This document shows positions 1 to 26,442 of a stretch of DNA of 64,000 bases, one piece after another (positions within the stretch are counted from its first letter, which is position 1; every line of letters begins with the position of its first letter). The notes beneath the pieces are model-generated. The model did no database searches and was not told the origin of the DNA. It saw only the letters and a program-made list of their open reading frames with translations. A program made the position numbers and the translations under genes. The DNA is from Amoebidium appalachense. Taxonomy: Eukaryota; Ichthyosporea. The stretch lies in the NCBI GenBank assembly GCA_963693365.1, contig CAVNZM010000001.1, positions 10,416,001 through 10,480,000 on the forward strand, read 5' to 3'.

Positions 1-907
1 ACTAAGATCACTTTTCTGGGCAAAACTCTTGAAACAGCCGGGGTATTCAGATTTATAGGGTTTCTCTCCCGTGTGTTTGCGCATGTGCACCACATGGTTG
101 CCTTTACTGGCAAACCTCTTTGAGCAGCCGGGGTGTGCACATTGGTATAGCCTCTCTCCTGTGTGTGTGCGTTGATGTTGGCTCAGTGTGCCACTAGTGG
201 GCAGAGTTAGCCCCACAACCAGGGTAGGGGCACGAATGCGGTCTCTCTCCGGTCTGTGTGCGCAGGTGCCGTTTAAGGTTACCTTGTTGTGCAGAAGACC
301 AGTCGCAACCGTCAAATGGGCACTTGTACTTTCTCTCCCCTGTGTGTGTATAGATGTGCCTTTGTAGTTTGCTTCGGTCGCCAAACCTCGTGTACACAAA
401 CATAGGGCCTCTCTCCCGTGTGTGAGCGCACATGTCTTCCCAGATTAGAGCTTCGTGCAAAGCGTGCACCACACCCAGGGTCAGAGCACACATATGGCCT
501 TTCTCCCGTATGTGTCCACTCGTGTCTAAGCAGTCGCGACTGTGGGGAGTGGTGTATCCACAGCCGTATTTGCACGCCAGGACACGCTGTGTCTTCTCTG
601 TAACTCCCCCGTCCACATCCATCACCTCCCTTCCCTCTTCACCCTCACCCTCGTCACTTTCTCGCCCAGCCCGCTCTCTGTCCGTTTCGTTCGTACGTGT
701 CCTCCGTGTTCTGGTTTTGGCTATCTCCCTCAAGTCCCTTCTTTCCTCACGCTCAGTTTCAACCGTGCGCACCCACGCCTCTTCTCCCACCCCCGCCTCG
801 TCTTTCAGCACGTGCACCACGTGGTCGCCCTTCGCCTGTGCCCGTGTCTTCCAGCTACCTGCGTCCGAGCGAGTGGCCGATATTGTTCGGGTGGTTGGGG
901 AAGCCAT
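1..907 (-). pseudogene. C2H2 zinc-finger protein, frame-broken, runs off left edge
   Basis: Read from an ATG at 907, the first ~110 residues are highly charged (Glu/Arg/Lys/Asp rich, no domain recognised). A run of C2H2 fingers with TGERPY-type linkers follows, as in sequence-specific DNA-binding nuclear proteins. The array is not in one frame. The first finger starts in the ATG frame, its His half and the next finger ([14 protein letters not shown]) lie in a second frame at about 400-540, and the frame returns for [12 protein letters not shown] and HSCPYPGCG. A stop falls at 194, after which two further fingers continue in another frame to the window edge. The last visible finger has Ser in place of its first Cys (YKSEYPGC). 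It is either a decaying paralogue or a gene with several one-base assembly errors. The family call is secure; coding status is not. Confidence 0.75.
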
Positions 908-1390
908 CTTTGAGCTCTGGGTTGGGGAGATGGTGTGTGTGCGTGCTGAAGAGAAGAAAAGTAAAAACTATACAACGCCTATGAATTGGAAATCGGAAAA
1001 CGCAGAAGGAGCGTAATTCTGTCTAAACAACTATTCGTGTGTGCACGTGTAACAAACTGACTAATGAGAATCTCACGTACTGTCCCCCGCTGAAGAAGGC
1101 TTGACTCAGCTCTCGACGGGTTCGTCAGCGTCACGGAATGCGCAGCTGCTTAATTTGGAATTAAGAGCCACACATGATTGGTGAATATATTGAATAGATC
1201 TGCGCGCGGTCACCTCGGTATCACGAGGGCCAGTGATGCCTGTGCCATCCTCGCATACTGTTCACATCTGCTTCGTCGCAAGATCATGTTTATTTTTGTT
1301 TCGGTTTTGATAAATAAACCACAAGAACTACAATTAAGGAAAACGTGTATCCACGACATAAACATTTAAAAAATCTACCAAGACTGCCAG
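908..1390. other. intergenic, nothing recognised
   Basis: About 480 bp between the zinc-finger start and the first microsatellite. No conserved ORF, tRNA or repeat was seen. It would hold the zinc-finger gene's promoter if that gene is active. Confidence 0.5.
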
Positions 1391-1662
1391 TGTGTGTGCG
1401 TGTGCGTGGGTGTGTGCGGTGAGCTATTTAGGAGGCCTTGGTGTGCGCATGCGTTCGTGCATGCATGCGCGCGCGACATGCGCGCGCGCGCGTGTGCGTG
1501 CGTGCGTGTGTGCATGTGTACGTGTGTGCGTGTGTGCGTATGTGCATGTGCGTGCATGTGCGTGTGTGTGTATGTGTGTGCGTGTATGTGTGTGCGTGTG
1601 CTTGTGTGTGTGTGTACATGCATATGGTGTGTGTGTGCGTATGTGTGTGTGTGTACAGGTGC
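1391..1662. repeat. GT/GC-rich imperfect microsatellite
   Basis: Alternating purine-pyrimidine sequence dominated by GT with GC and GTAT interruptions, including a pure CG/CA run near 1,465-1,495. Open frames here read as Cys-Val or His-Thr strings and are repeat artefacts. Such runs can adopt Z-DNA. Confidence 0.9.
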
Positions 1663-1774
1663 CTAAATAGATGCAGTTTACGGACAATGTACGTGCATGT
1701 GTGTAGGCCGATTGTGATTGCACACAAACAAGGACACACCATCTGTTTATTGCTGCCCGTTACGCCTGCACATG

Positions 1775-1814
1775 ACCAAAAACAGTAACTGCGTCCTGCT
1801 CAATTGTGGACATA

Positions 1815-1853
<39 letters not shown>

Positions 1854-3014
1854 GGGGGTAGCCTAGACCAAAAGTGTACGTGTGGGTCGAGGCCCACAAC
1901 CTTGTGAGTTTCATTCCCCCCAGGAAGGGTATAATGGGTAACCAAAAACAGTAACTACGTCCTGCTCAATTGTGGACATAATGGGGGGGGGGGGGAGGGG
2001 GTTGCCTAGAGCAAACGTGTGTGTGGTAGGTCGAAGCCCACCCATGGTGGTGTTCAAATTTCCTGGGAAGGATTTGATGGGTGACCAAAAACAGTAACTA
2101 CGTCCTGCTCAATCGTGGACATCATTGGGGGGTGAAGGGGGGGAAGGGGGTAGCCTAGAGCGAACGTGTGTGTGGTAGGTCGAAGCCCACCCATTGTGGT
2201 GTTCAAATTTCCTGGGAAGGATTTAATGGGTGACCAAAAACAGTAACTACGTCCTGCCCAATTGTGGACATTATTTGGGGGGGGGGGAGGAGGTAGCCTA
2301 GAGCAAAAGTGTGTGTGGTAGGTCGAAGCACACCCATGGTGGTGTTCACATTTCCTGGGAAGGATTAAATGGGTGACGAAAGACAGTAACTACGTCCTGC
2401 TCAATTGTGGACATCATTGGGGGGGGGGAGAGGGTAGCCTAGATCTAGAGCAAAAGTGTGTGTGGTAGGTCGAAGCCCACCATGGTGGTGTTCAAATTTC
2501 CTGGGAAGGATTTAATGGGTGACCAAAAACAGTCACTACGTCCTGCTCAGTTGTGGACATAATTGGGGGGGGGGGGGGGGGGGGAGGGGGGGGGGGTAAC
2601 CTAGACCAAAAGTGTATGTGTGGGTCGAAGCCCACCCCCTTGTGAGTTTTATTCCCCCCAGGAAGGGTACAATTGGGTGACCAAAAACAGTAACTACGTC
2701 CTGCTCAATTGTTGACATAATTGGGAGAGGGAGGGGGTAGCCTAGAGCAAAAGTGTGTGTGGTAGGTCGAAGCCCACCCATGGTGGTGTTCAGATTCCCT
2801 GGGAAGGACTTACATTTAATGGGTGACCAAAAACAGTAACTGCGTCCTGCTCAATTGTGGACATAATTGGGGGGGGGGGGAAGGAGGAAGCCTAGAGCAA
2901 AATTGTGTGTGGTAGGTCGAAGCCCACCCATGGTGGTTTTCAAATTTCCTGGGAAGGGTATAATGGGTGACCAAAAACAGTAACTAGTACGTCCTGCTAA
3001 ATTGTGGACATAAG

Positions 3015-3054
<40 letters not shown>

Positions 3055-3072
3055 GGGATAACCTAGACCAAA
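1775..3072. repeat. ~145-bp tandem satellite, nine units with internal poly-G
   Basis: Units begin ACCAAAAACAGTAACT at 1775, 1941, 2084, 2233, 2376 (variant GACGAAAGACAG), 2522, 2680, 2826 and 2970. Each continues with a CTACGTCCTGCTCAATTGTG core, a poly-G run of very variable length (about 8 to more than 40), then GTAGCCTAGA and a GGTCGAAGCCCACC block. Two end types exist. Units 1 and 6 end with a TTGTGAGTTT / CCCCCCAGGAAGGGT version; most others end with TGGTGGTGTTCAAATTTCC. No coding capacity; the proline-rich minus-strand ORFs are poly-C shadows. Confidence 0.95.
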
Positions 3073-3660
<588 letters not shown>

Positions 3661-3689
3661 TGTGAAAGTGTGAGTGTGAGTGTGCATGC

Positions 3690-3928
3690 ACTGGGAATAG
3701 CGAGAGAGAGAGATAGAGAGGGGAGAGGAGAGGCGAGAGAGGGAGAGAGCCTGAGAAAGAGGCAGCGGATGGAGGAAGAGAGTAAAAGAGGGGGGGATGG
3801 TGGGGGGGGGGGGATGACAAGGCACGATGCAATAGTAAACAATGAAGGCTCCATTTCGTTTCTTTCAAAGGGTGGGCAATTTTGAGGTTTGTGTGAGAGA
3901 TAGAGACTAGAGAGGAAGTCTATGAGTG

Positions 3929-3996
<68 letters not shown>

Positions 3997-4200
3997 TAGA
4001 GCCTAGAGTTGAAGTATGTGAGTGGGGAGAGAGAGAGATAGAGACTAGACAAGAGAGGGGAAAGAGAGAGATAGATGACGGGAGAGACAGATAGATAGAA
4101 AAAGAAAGAGACATGGAGAGAGAGAATATGTGTGTATACTATCGAGAGTAAGTGGGTGGGAAAGAGCGAGTACGAGACGGCAGAGCAACAGAACGACACA

Positions 4201-4245
<45 letters not shown>

Positions 4246-4278
4246 AGAGATAGAGACTAGAAAGGAAGTATATGAGTG

Positions 4279-4332
<54 letters not shown>

Positions 4333-4646
4333 AGAAGGACTAGAGATGAAGTATGTGAGTGGGGAAAAAGAGAGAGAGAGACTAGAGAAGAGAGGGGAAA
4401 GAGAGAGATAGATGACGGGAGAGACAGATAGATAGAAACAGAAAGAGACATAGAGAGAGAGAGAACATGGGTGTATGCTATCGACAGGAAGTAAGTGAAT
4501 GGGGAATGGTGAATACGAGACGGCAGAACAACAGAACGACACACACACACACAGAGAGAGAGGACGTAAGCGATAGGGAAAGAGAGAACACGAGACGACA
4601 GAACGACAGAACGGCATAGGGGCGGGGGGGGGGGAGAGAGGGGGGG

Positions 4647-4723
<77 letters not shown>

Positions 4724-4735
4724 GAGTGTGCAGGC
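3690..4735. repeat. (AG)n-rich satellite with ~348-bp tandem duplication
   Basis: GA/GAGA purine tract on the plus strand. A compound module is present at about 3,905-4,251 and again at 4,252-4,560. It contains GACTAGA(G/A)AGGAAGT, TGAGTGGGGAAAGAG, a pure AG run, GATGACGGGAGAGACAGATA, CTATCGA, ACGAGACGGCAGA and CAACAGAACGACACAC. A short third partial follows before a final pure AG run (4,650-4,720). Confidence 0.9.
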
Positions 4736-4779
4736 AGCCGAGCCCGATGCATCAGAGAGATAGACCAAGCCCCACCTAC

Positions 4780-5395
4780 GGGCGCACGCAAACACGCCAC
4801 AGACGCCACACACCGACACCGACACCACAGTGACGCCACACACGACACACGACACACGACACACGACACACACACACACACACCGACACAGACGCCACAC
4901 ACGCCACACACGCAACACCACACCACACACGCAACACCACACCACACACACACACACACACACGCAACACCACACGCACGCACACACGCAACACCACACC
5001 CCACACACGCAACACCACACCACACACGCAACACCACACCACACACGCACACACGACCCACTACGCAACACCACACCACACACACACACACACACGCACG
5101 CGCACACGCAACACCACACCACACACACGCAACACCACACCACACACGCAACACCACACCACACATGCACACTACGACACACACGCACACTACGACACAC
5201 ACGCAACACCACGCCACACACACACACGCACACACACGCAACACCACACCACACACGCACGCACGCGCACACACGCAACACCACGACCCACTACGCCACA
5301 CACGATCCACTACGCCACACACGACCCACTACGCAACACGCACACGCACACGCACACCACCGCGCACGCACACACTCACCAACCACGTCAAATCC
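4780..5395. repeat. CGCAACACCACACCACACA minisatellite
   Basis: Short tandem units based on CACGCAACACCACACC, mixed with plain CA runs and CTACGCAACACGACCCA variants towards the right. Long frames here encode only Thr-His-Thr strings on one strand or Cys-Val on the other. Confidence 0.9.
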
Positions 5396-6048
5396 CATCC
5401 CACAACCATGCATCCCACCCAAGCTTGCCAAAGCGTCAAGGGGAAAACAAATCGGATCATATCATCTGTAGCACCTTGGTAGTCTGACATGTTGATGACG
5501 TCAGATCGACGGATTTCGGAGGCCTCGGCTGAAACGAACCCGACTAAACTTACTTCATAGCGTCTTTATTATAGACGCATTTTGGGTCAGGGTTTACATT
5601 ACGGCCTCGAAATATCTTTTGTACAACAAATAAAAACCGTTCAATGAAACCATGTGGGGCATTCAGTAGGTCTGAATGACCGGAAAACATATCACATTCA
5701 CCCGTATTTGGGTTCGACACAATCAAGATGTTGGCCCTGGGCGTCCCTGGATTTTGGTGCGCTGCTGTGACAGCTGTGAAAGAATTCTTGACTTCACGTT
5801 TTCATTTTTACTTTCCTTTTCTCTTTCCTTTTCCACAGGGTTTCTGGGTGTCTACCCCAGAGTTCTGGGACCCTGTATGAAGAGGAAGCAGTTTTCTTTT
5901 CATTATTAGTGCCTTTAGGGAGGGGGATTTATAATACTAATATATAGGACTTACGTGCTCGATTCTCCCTATAACACCTTATGGTTACGTTTCCCTTTAT
6001 CCTTCATTAAAAAGGCGTAGGTGTGCTGAAGATAAGACAAGCAAAAAC
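5396..6048 (+). other. intergenic / presumed promoter and 5' UTR of the KH gene
   Basis: Non-repetitive sequence directly upstream of the KH gene. No clear TATA element stands out and no ORF resembles a known family. The nearest upstream repeat ends at about 5,395. Confidence 0.4.
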
Positions 6049-20923
<14,875 letters not shown>

Positions 20924-21493
20924 AAATGTGCAACTATTTGTGCGTGTGTGCGAGCGTGCGTGCGTGCGTGCGTGTGTGTGTGTGTGTGTGTGTGTGTAGC
21001 TGCTCATTGTGCATGTATGTGCTCCTTAACCGAAGGTGTAATGTACAGTATCCAGTGTGTATGTACGGTTTAGCTTTTTTAGAAAGTTTCCTCGGGACTC
21101 ACATTTCGTTTTTCCTCCGTATTTTGTGACTTCTTTTTTTCTGTCCCGCAACCTCTTTCTTCTGGTTCTTTCCCTTTTTCCTGCAAACCCCTGAACAACA
21201 TAAATATTTTTGCAAGGAGTAATGTGAAACTCCCCATTCGGGGGGACACGTTGTATGGTTTTATTGCCGTTTGGGAATTTTTTAGCAGCAACCGGTAAAT
21301 ACATGAACAGGTGACTGTGAACATCGAACACCGTGCATCAAATGGTAATGGCATAGGTTGATGTGACCGAACTTCCTCCTACACGCCTCTTGTGTAGACT
21401 GGTATGCATCGTCAATATCATAATGATTATTTTGTTTAGAATTCTCTCCGGGGACCCACAATGTCATCCCACGTGCCCATATGTTGGAGCATT
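20924..21493. other. 3' flank of the KH gene, nothing recognised
   Basis: A GT run at 20,965-20,998 lies just after the stop codon, then unremarkable sequence to the LINE fragment. No ORF with a recognisable domain. Confidence 0.4.
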
Positions 21494-21932
21494 TCAAAGG
21501 GCAGCAAAGCCATCTACCACCGCCTGCCCGCGTTCGCTCTTCAGTTCACGCACGTTAAGCCGAAAAACTTGTTGTGGTTGGCCGGGTTCGACGGGAGTGG
21601 ACACCTGAAACCAAAGGGTACGTGGTCTGACTTCAGGCCATCGAGTGAGAGCGTAAGTTGGGAGCAAGGCGCCCGTGCCATCTCCTAATATCGTTTTGTG
21701 CGAGAATTTAAGGGTGTAAAAGACTGTTTTTGTGGCGAAAAAGTTCAAGTGGTGGTGTACGTTCGTGTGATTGTGGAAGAAAAGAAGGTGTAAGCGTATC
21801 ACTTCTAGTTTGATGGTGTGCCGGTGTGTTAAAGTCTCCTATTACTAAAAGGGGTTGTGTTTTGTCAGTGTGTCTAACTCTTTTTGAACTTCGCGAAGTG
21901 GGTACGTGGGTGAAAAGTACACAAAGGAACAA
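21494..21932 (-). pseudogene. APE-type LINE endonuclease fragment
   Basis: Minus-strand frames contain PLLVIGDFNTPAHH, the GDFN motif of apurinic-like endonucleases of non-LTR retrotransposons. Downstream, in a shifted frame, comes LKSDHVPF, the SDHxP catalytic motif. FRLNVRELKSERGQ follows and closely matches the LINE at 54.9-57.0 kb (YRLNVRELKSQRGQ). At least two frame breaks and loss of the RT domain show a dead fragment of the same family. Confidence 0.7.
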
Positions 21933-22530
21933 ACATAACCACAGCCCGAAACCGGAAGTGTGTGTTTAGTGTGAGCTAATAAACGAGCACTTATTCTTAA
22001 TATGGTCGGCAGCTACAAAAACTATACCCCGAGTTGCGTGGGTGTGTACCTACTGGTGGTTGTGCAGACTCAGCTATTAAACGGCCAGACTGATGTAAGA
22101 CTGCATGCTGTTGCCAAAACGTTTCAACAACTATAATAAAAGGAAGCTGGTGTTGTGGAAGTTTGAGGAGGTCTTCTGCTTTCCTCCCTTTGAGGCTCTG
22201 GGCGTTCCAAAAGAGGAACCGTTACGGGAGCATTTTAGACACCGATTGCTTCATGGCCGGTCTGATGATGAGAGGCAGCACCCGGCTGCTGTCCCCGCAG
22301 GCCTCCACTGGGCCGCAAATAAATCACATGTACTGACTCCCAGCCCTGGGGCCATACACATGAGATCAATACAGATAAGGCCCTCGGGCCCGAAAACAGA
22401 AATCATCCTCCCCCCCCCCCCCCCCCAACCCAAGCACTACTACCCTCAACCTAGCACTTACAGCCCTGATCCATAAAGCTGAGAACAGCAGGCAAACGGC
22501 GAGGAAACAGAATGCGGGCGGGTGGGTGGG
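21933..22530. other. unassigned interval
   Basis: Contains an open frame at 22,105-22,476 (+) with no recognisable motif, partly reading through a poly-C run (22,411-22,426). I see nothing I can support as a gene. Confidence 0.3.
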
Positions 22531-22690
22531 TCCTAAGAGAAGCGGCGAGGAAAAGACTGTTAAATTTGAGAGAAGCGAAAAACACGACTTTATAGTCGCT
22601 TCTACAGGAAGAGATGTGTGATGCCGATCATCACACCATCTTCTTCCGATTGGCGGATAAAATGAGTATTTACCAAATATATCATTTTAG
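22531..22690. repeat. terminal direct repeat, left copy
   Basis: A ~155-bp sequence from CCTAAGAGAAGCGGCGAGG to AAATATATCATT recurs in the same orientation at 25,983-26,130 with few changes (a TTAAAT insertion and scattered substitutions). The two copies bracket the RT-RNase H element. Confidence 0.85.
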
Positions 22691-23702
22691 ACACCAAACT
22701 GCTATCTACGTCCAGTAAGACACAGCCGGCTAACATACACTATTATACAATTACGCTGGCTGGCTGGGGCTGTAAAATTATATAAGTATTTGGGACGGAA
22801 GCAGAGACACAGTGGTGCAGTGTGAAAACACCACAGACACACAACACGGAACGATCGGAGCAGTGTACACAACAGACATCAATGATGTTTAGACACGACT
22901 GAACTCAATTTATTTTTGATCTTCGAATAAATACCTGAAATTCCTTTAAGTCTAATCCATACATGATTTCCGACCAGTCGGAAATCAGATCTGTCTCTAA
23001 TAGAAACCAATCACTGAGAACCAATTGCTTTCAGAGAGATCTGGTACGCGGAGACATACACGATAGGACACAGACACTAGTTAAGATCAACTCGTGTCAT
23101 TATCAAGGAAGTTCTAACCTATGACACACTGCAAAGACTCAGACATATCACACTTAACCTTGATGATTGGTTAAAGCCCGGCAACACATGAAAATTAAAG
23201 TGAATTAATGAAGTCTAATCACACATGTTATTCTAATTGTAGCCTAAGTGTGTTACCGTCCAATCAACACATATTAAGTAACACAAATCTACCTAACATA
23301 TATTAGTAGAAAAGAAATACGATTATACACATGAAGACAAGGAGAGAAAGAAAAGAAAATAAGGAAGGAGAAAGAGAAAGGAAAAGAGAGCACAGATCAA
23401 CAAACAAGATAGTAATAGTATAACTATAACCAGAGATATTTATGTACACACAAACATGTACACGTCTCTCCCTGAGTGGGTGGATCCGTGTACACACATA
23501 TAAATATTCTAATCGATATTACAATACACGATTGAACCCGATACAACACGATTACAAGTATACAAGCATATCGGAGATCGATGCTATACTTTACGTAATA
23601 GGAGTGTGGCATTTACACTAAGCATATGAACTGAAACGTAACACAAACTGAGAAGATCTTACCATATGTAAATACTACGTATTACAACAGGGGCCCCTCA
23701 GC
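22691..23702 (-). repeat. possible LTR or 3' region after the RT ORF
   Basis: On the minus strand the RT-RH reading frame ends at 23,703. It is followed at once by a purine-rich GGCTGAGGGGCCCC and then TGTTGTAATACG, which looks like a polypurine tract plus LTR start. The next ~1 kb is AT-rich and non-coding, with a C/T-rich stretch (about 23,330-23,400). It resembles in style, not provably in sequence, the putative LTR at 59,332-60,068. It may be an LTR of this element or an unrelated solo LTR. Confidence 0.35.
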
Positions 23703-25593
23703 CTACCCAGGAACCGGGGTGCCGTCCAGACGAAATGCTTGCATACGCCACGGCCGCACCCCACGCGGGAAAATCACCTCAGAGGGGCGCAGAGGCACAC
23801 TTGCCGAAGCCAACCCCTGAATGACGGGCCACCACGACGCCGTATCCCACACTGGAACGACGAGGATGCCCGCTGCACCTTCCTGCTGCAGCTTGGCCAC
23901 CGTTCGCTTGGTCAGCGGGAACGGAGACGCCCACCAGCTTGGTCTGTCCACGGCACCGCCAACCCGTCTGCCATCCCACCGGGGGCCCCTGCCCGGCCTG
24001 GGCTCACACATTAAACTCGGCCTTCACTGCCGAGGTGTGGGTGGCAAACCGATCGACTTTGGGCTGCATGCCCAGCAGCCACTCCACCCGCTCGACTGCC
24101 TCCGGCGTGACTTGCCACTCATGCCGGGGGTCCACCCGCGACAGCCAATCTGCTCGGTCGCTGAGCTCACCCGGGATGTAGGCCACCTCCTGTGGCCAAG
24201 GCAACCCGTGGTCGAGGCACAACTGCAGAAGCTGCCACAGAATGCGCTGCATCGAGGGGCTGCCGCTGCCCTTTTTCCGCACGGCCCCAAGGGCCGCCTG
24301 GGCATCGGCTTGCCACTGCACCCACTGCCCACGGAGGGCTTCCTGCAGGGCAGTGCTCTGATAGGCCTCCAACAGGCCCTCACACTCCGCAATCGCCGCC
24401 GCACGCGGAGCGTCGTCGGCTGCCCACCTGCCCGCCGCCTCAAGCGCAGGGGCAGGGGATCTCGCCACTGGAAGCACGGCCCCCCAGCCGTGTGTGGTGG
24501 CGGCATCCGAGATGAGCGTAGCCGTGACCGGGTTGGGGCATATCTCCGCCCGAGGCAACCGGCCAATGAACTGGGGCGTCCGACCGATAATCCGTAACTG
24601 ACGCCCCGAAAGCCGAACGAAACTGCGCCAATTTCCCCCGCGTAGGGCGGCATACACTGGCCGCACCAAGGTCAGCACGTGGGGAGTGGCAGCCCGCGGA
24701 CTCATGACCACCCCCAACCACCGGGCGACTTGCTTCTTTTCCACCCATCGCTTGCCCTTGCGAGCCTTGGCCATCACCCGCTTGGTCTCCTCCACCAGCT
24801 TTTCCATAGAGGTGGCGGTAGGGGTCAACACACCCGCGGCAAGGTCGACATGGATGCCTAGATGGTCGAGGTGGTCGGTGGGCTCCCACTGGCCCTTCTC
24901 CGTATTTCGGCTCAGGCCCGTTGCCTCGAGCTCCCCCTCAACAACACCGCGAGTTTGCAGTGCCTTTAGCGGCCGTTGGACGACCAACCAATCGTCCAAG
25001 AACGCTAACGTGCGCACACCGCGCCGGTGAAGACGCCGACCGAACTCCTTCATGAGCCGCGTGAAGTAGTATGGGCTGAGGGAATAGCCGAAAGGCAGCA
25101 CAGTGTACTGATACAGCTGGCCGCGAACCCGAATCTGAAAATATTTACGCCATCGTGGCGCAATTGCCAGCGCAAAGTAGCCTAAGCCGTCCTCCAGGTC
25201 GAAACTGAAGCCGTGGTAACCTGGTTGAGCAATGACCTGCAGGTCACCGAGCGTCTCGTACTTGAGGCCCCGCTGTACGGCATACTCATTCACTGGGCGC
25301 ATGTCGATTATAAGCCGCACTTTACCGTTTAGTTTCCGCACCCCAAACGTGGTCGACACGCAATGCTTCCTGGACTCGTCGATGGGTTCAAGTGCGCCCT
25401 TACCCACTAAACGCGCAACTTCCACCAACGCCTCCTTCTCCGAAGCTTCGCCCAAGTCTAGGTACCTCCCCATGTCGTGGGGAGGTGGCGGCCCAGCGCA
25501 CCATTCGGGTGTGATGCCATACTTAATCCAGAAGAGCACGTCCTTGGCTGCTCCACTGGCACCGCGCGCCCACTCGTCGTGGCACGCACGCAC
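23703..25593 (-). CDS. DIRS-superfamily-like reverse transcriptase-RNase H, one frame break
   Basis: The main frame runs 25,593-24,004 (529 aa). RT motifs in order: VRLIIDMRPVNEYA; FSFDLEDGLGYFALAI (catalytic Asp); LPFGYSLSPYYFTRLM; AFLDDWLVV (the DD of motif C). RNase H follows: LISDAATTHGWGAVLP (first Asp), AECEGLLEAY (Glu) and ELSDRADWLSRVD. After AEFNV the main frame stops at TGA. The other frame starts at an overlapping ATG (24,011) and gives LVVPVWDTASWWPVI, the conserved tail of DIRS/Ngaro-type RT-RH proteins, ending at 23,703. This is a one-nucleotide break: an inactivating indel, a sequencing error or a frameshift site. No tyrosine recombinase lies between the flanking direct repeats, so the element is incomplete or uses one in trans. 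The start is the first ATG of the frame. Confidence 0.8.
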
Positions 25594-25982
25594 CCGTTGA
25601 TAGATCGGTGCAGGTGCTACCCCGCCACCGGCTTACTGGGAGCACACATAACCGGCCGCCCCCGCACAGTCCACTGCTGCCGGGGCCCACACTAAGACTA
25701 GAGAGCAGCACACGTTGCTGCTGTACATGCTCACACGAGCAGCCCACACGGGCTAATGTTGCCAGACGTGCCTAGGTGCATATAGCTACACAAACAACCC
25801 CAAAACACAACCCGACTTGGGTTTTGCAAAAACTCATGAGCGCATCCGGTCTCAATGAACTGCGGTTCCTGGGCCTATTATTATAGCTTAAGTCTAGGGA
25901 CCTACACGACTGACTATAGCGCTCACTGCGCTCAAAAGCTTTGGTCTTGGTCACTAGACCGGCCTCACTAACGCGCGCTTCT

Positions 25983-26130
25983 CCTAAGAGAAGCGGCGAG
26001 GAAAAGACTGTTTGAGAGAAGCGAAAAACACGACTTTATAGTCGCTTCTACAGGAAGAGATGTGTGATGCCGATCATCACACCATCTTCTTCCGATTGGT
26101 GGATAAAATGAGTATTTACTAAATATATCA
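25983..26130. repeat. terminal direct repeat, right copy
   Basis: Same orientation as the copy at 22,531-22,690. It lies upstream of the minus-strand RT ORF, so it is the element's 5' repeat. Confidence 0.85.
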
Positions 26131-26442
26131 TTAACGGGAGCCGGTGGTGTCGACACTGGTGATAAGACATTGGAGCCGTGAGTGACGGCCATGTTGTTTA
26201 AGCCGAATCGATCTGTATGATTCGCCGATAAACGCCGCGTCATTAGAGCACATGTACCAAGTATTTCGTTGTAGTCGATCAGGGGTTTACACACTTTTTA
26301 TTGCGTGGACACTGCCGGAGGCCCAGCCACATTCGACGGCCTACTGCGTTTTCCAGCACAGCCAATCAAATGCAGCCAGTGACATATGTACATGCTAGGC
26401 AACAATGAGCGCCATCGTAGCATATGACACCCCTATTACATA
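26131..26442. other. unassigned interval
   Basis: No repeat or domain recognised between the right terminal direct repeat and the hypothetical ORF. Confidence 0.4.

Noticed and set aside
1375-1790. Overlapping Cys-Val and His-Thr open frames
   Set aside because: Translations of GT/CA microsatellite in every frame; no codon structure or domain.
1775-3072. CRISPR-like regular repeat
   Set aside because: Whole ~145-bp units are repeated head to tail with no unique spacers; it is a satellite in a eukaryotic context.
4045-5322. 425-aa and 268-aa minus-strand frames rich in Cys/Val and Ser/Leu
   Set aside because: Entirely AG and CA repeat sequence.
22105-22476. 123-aa plus-strand ORF
   Set aside because: No motif, ends in poly-Pro from a C run; not supportable as a gene.
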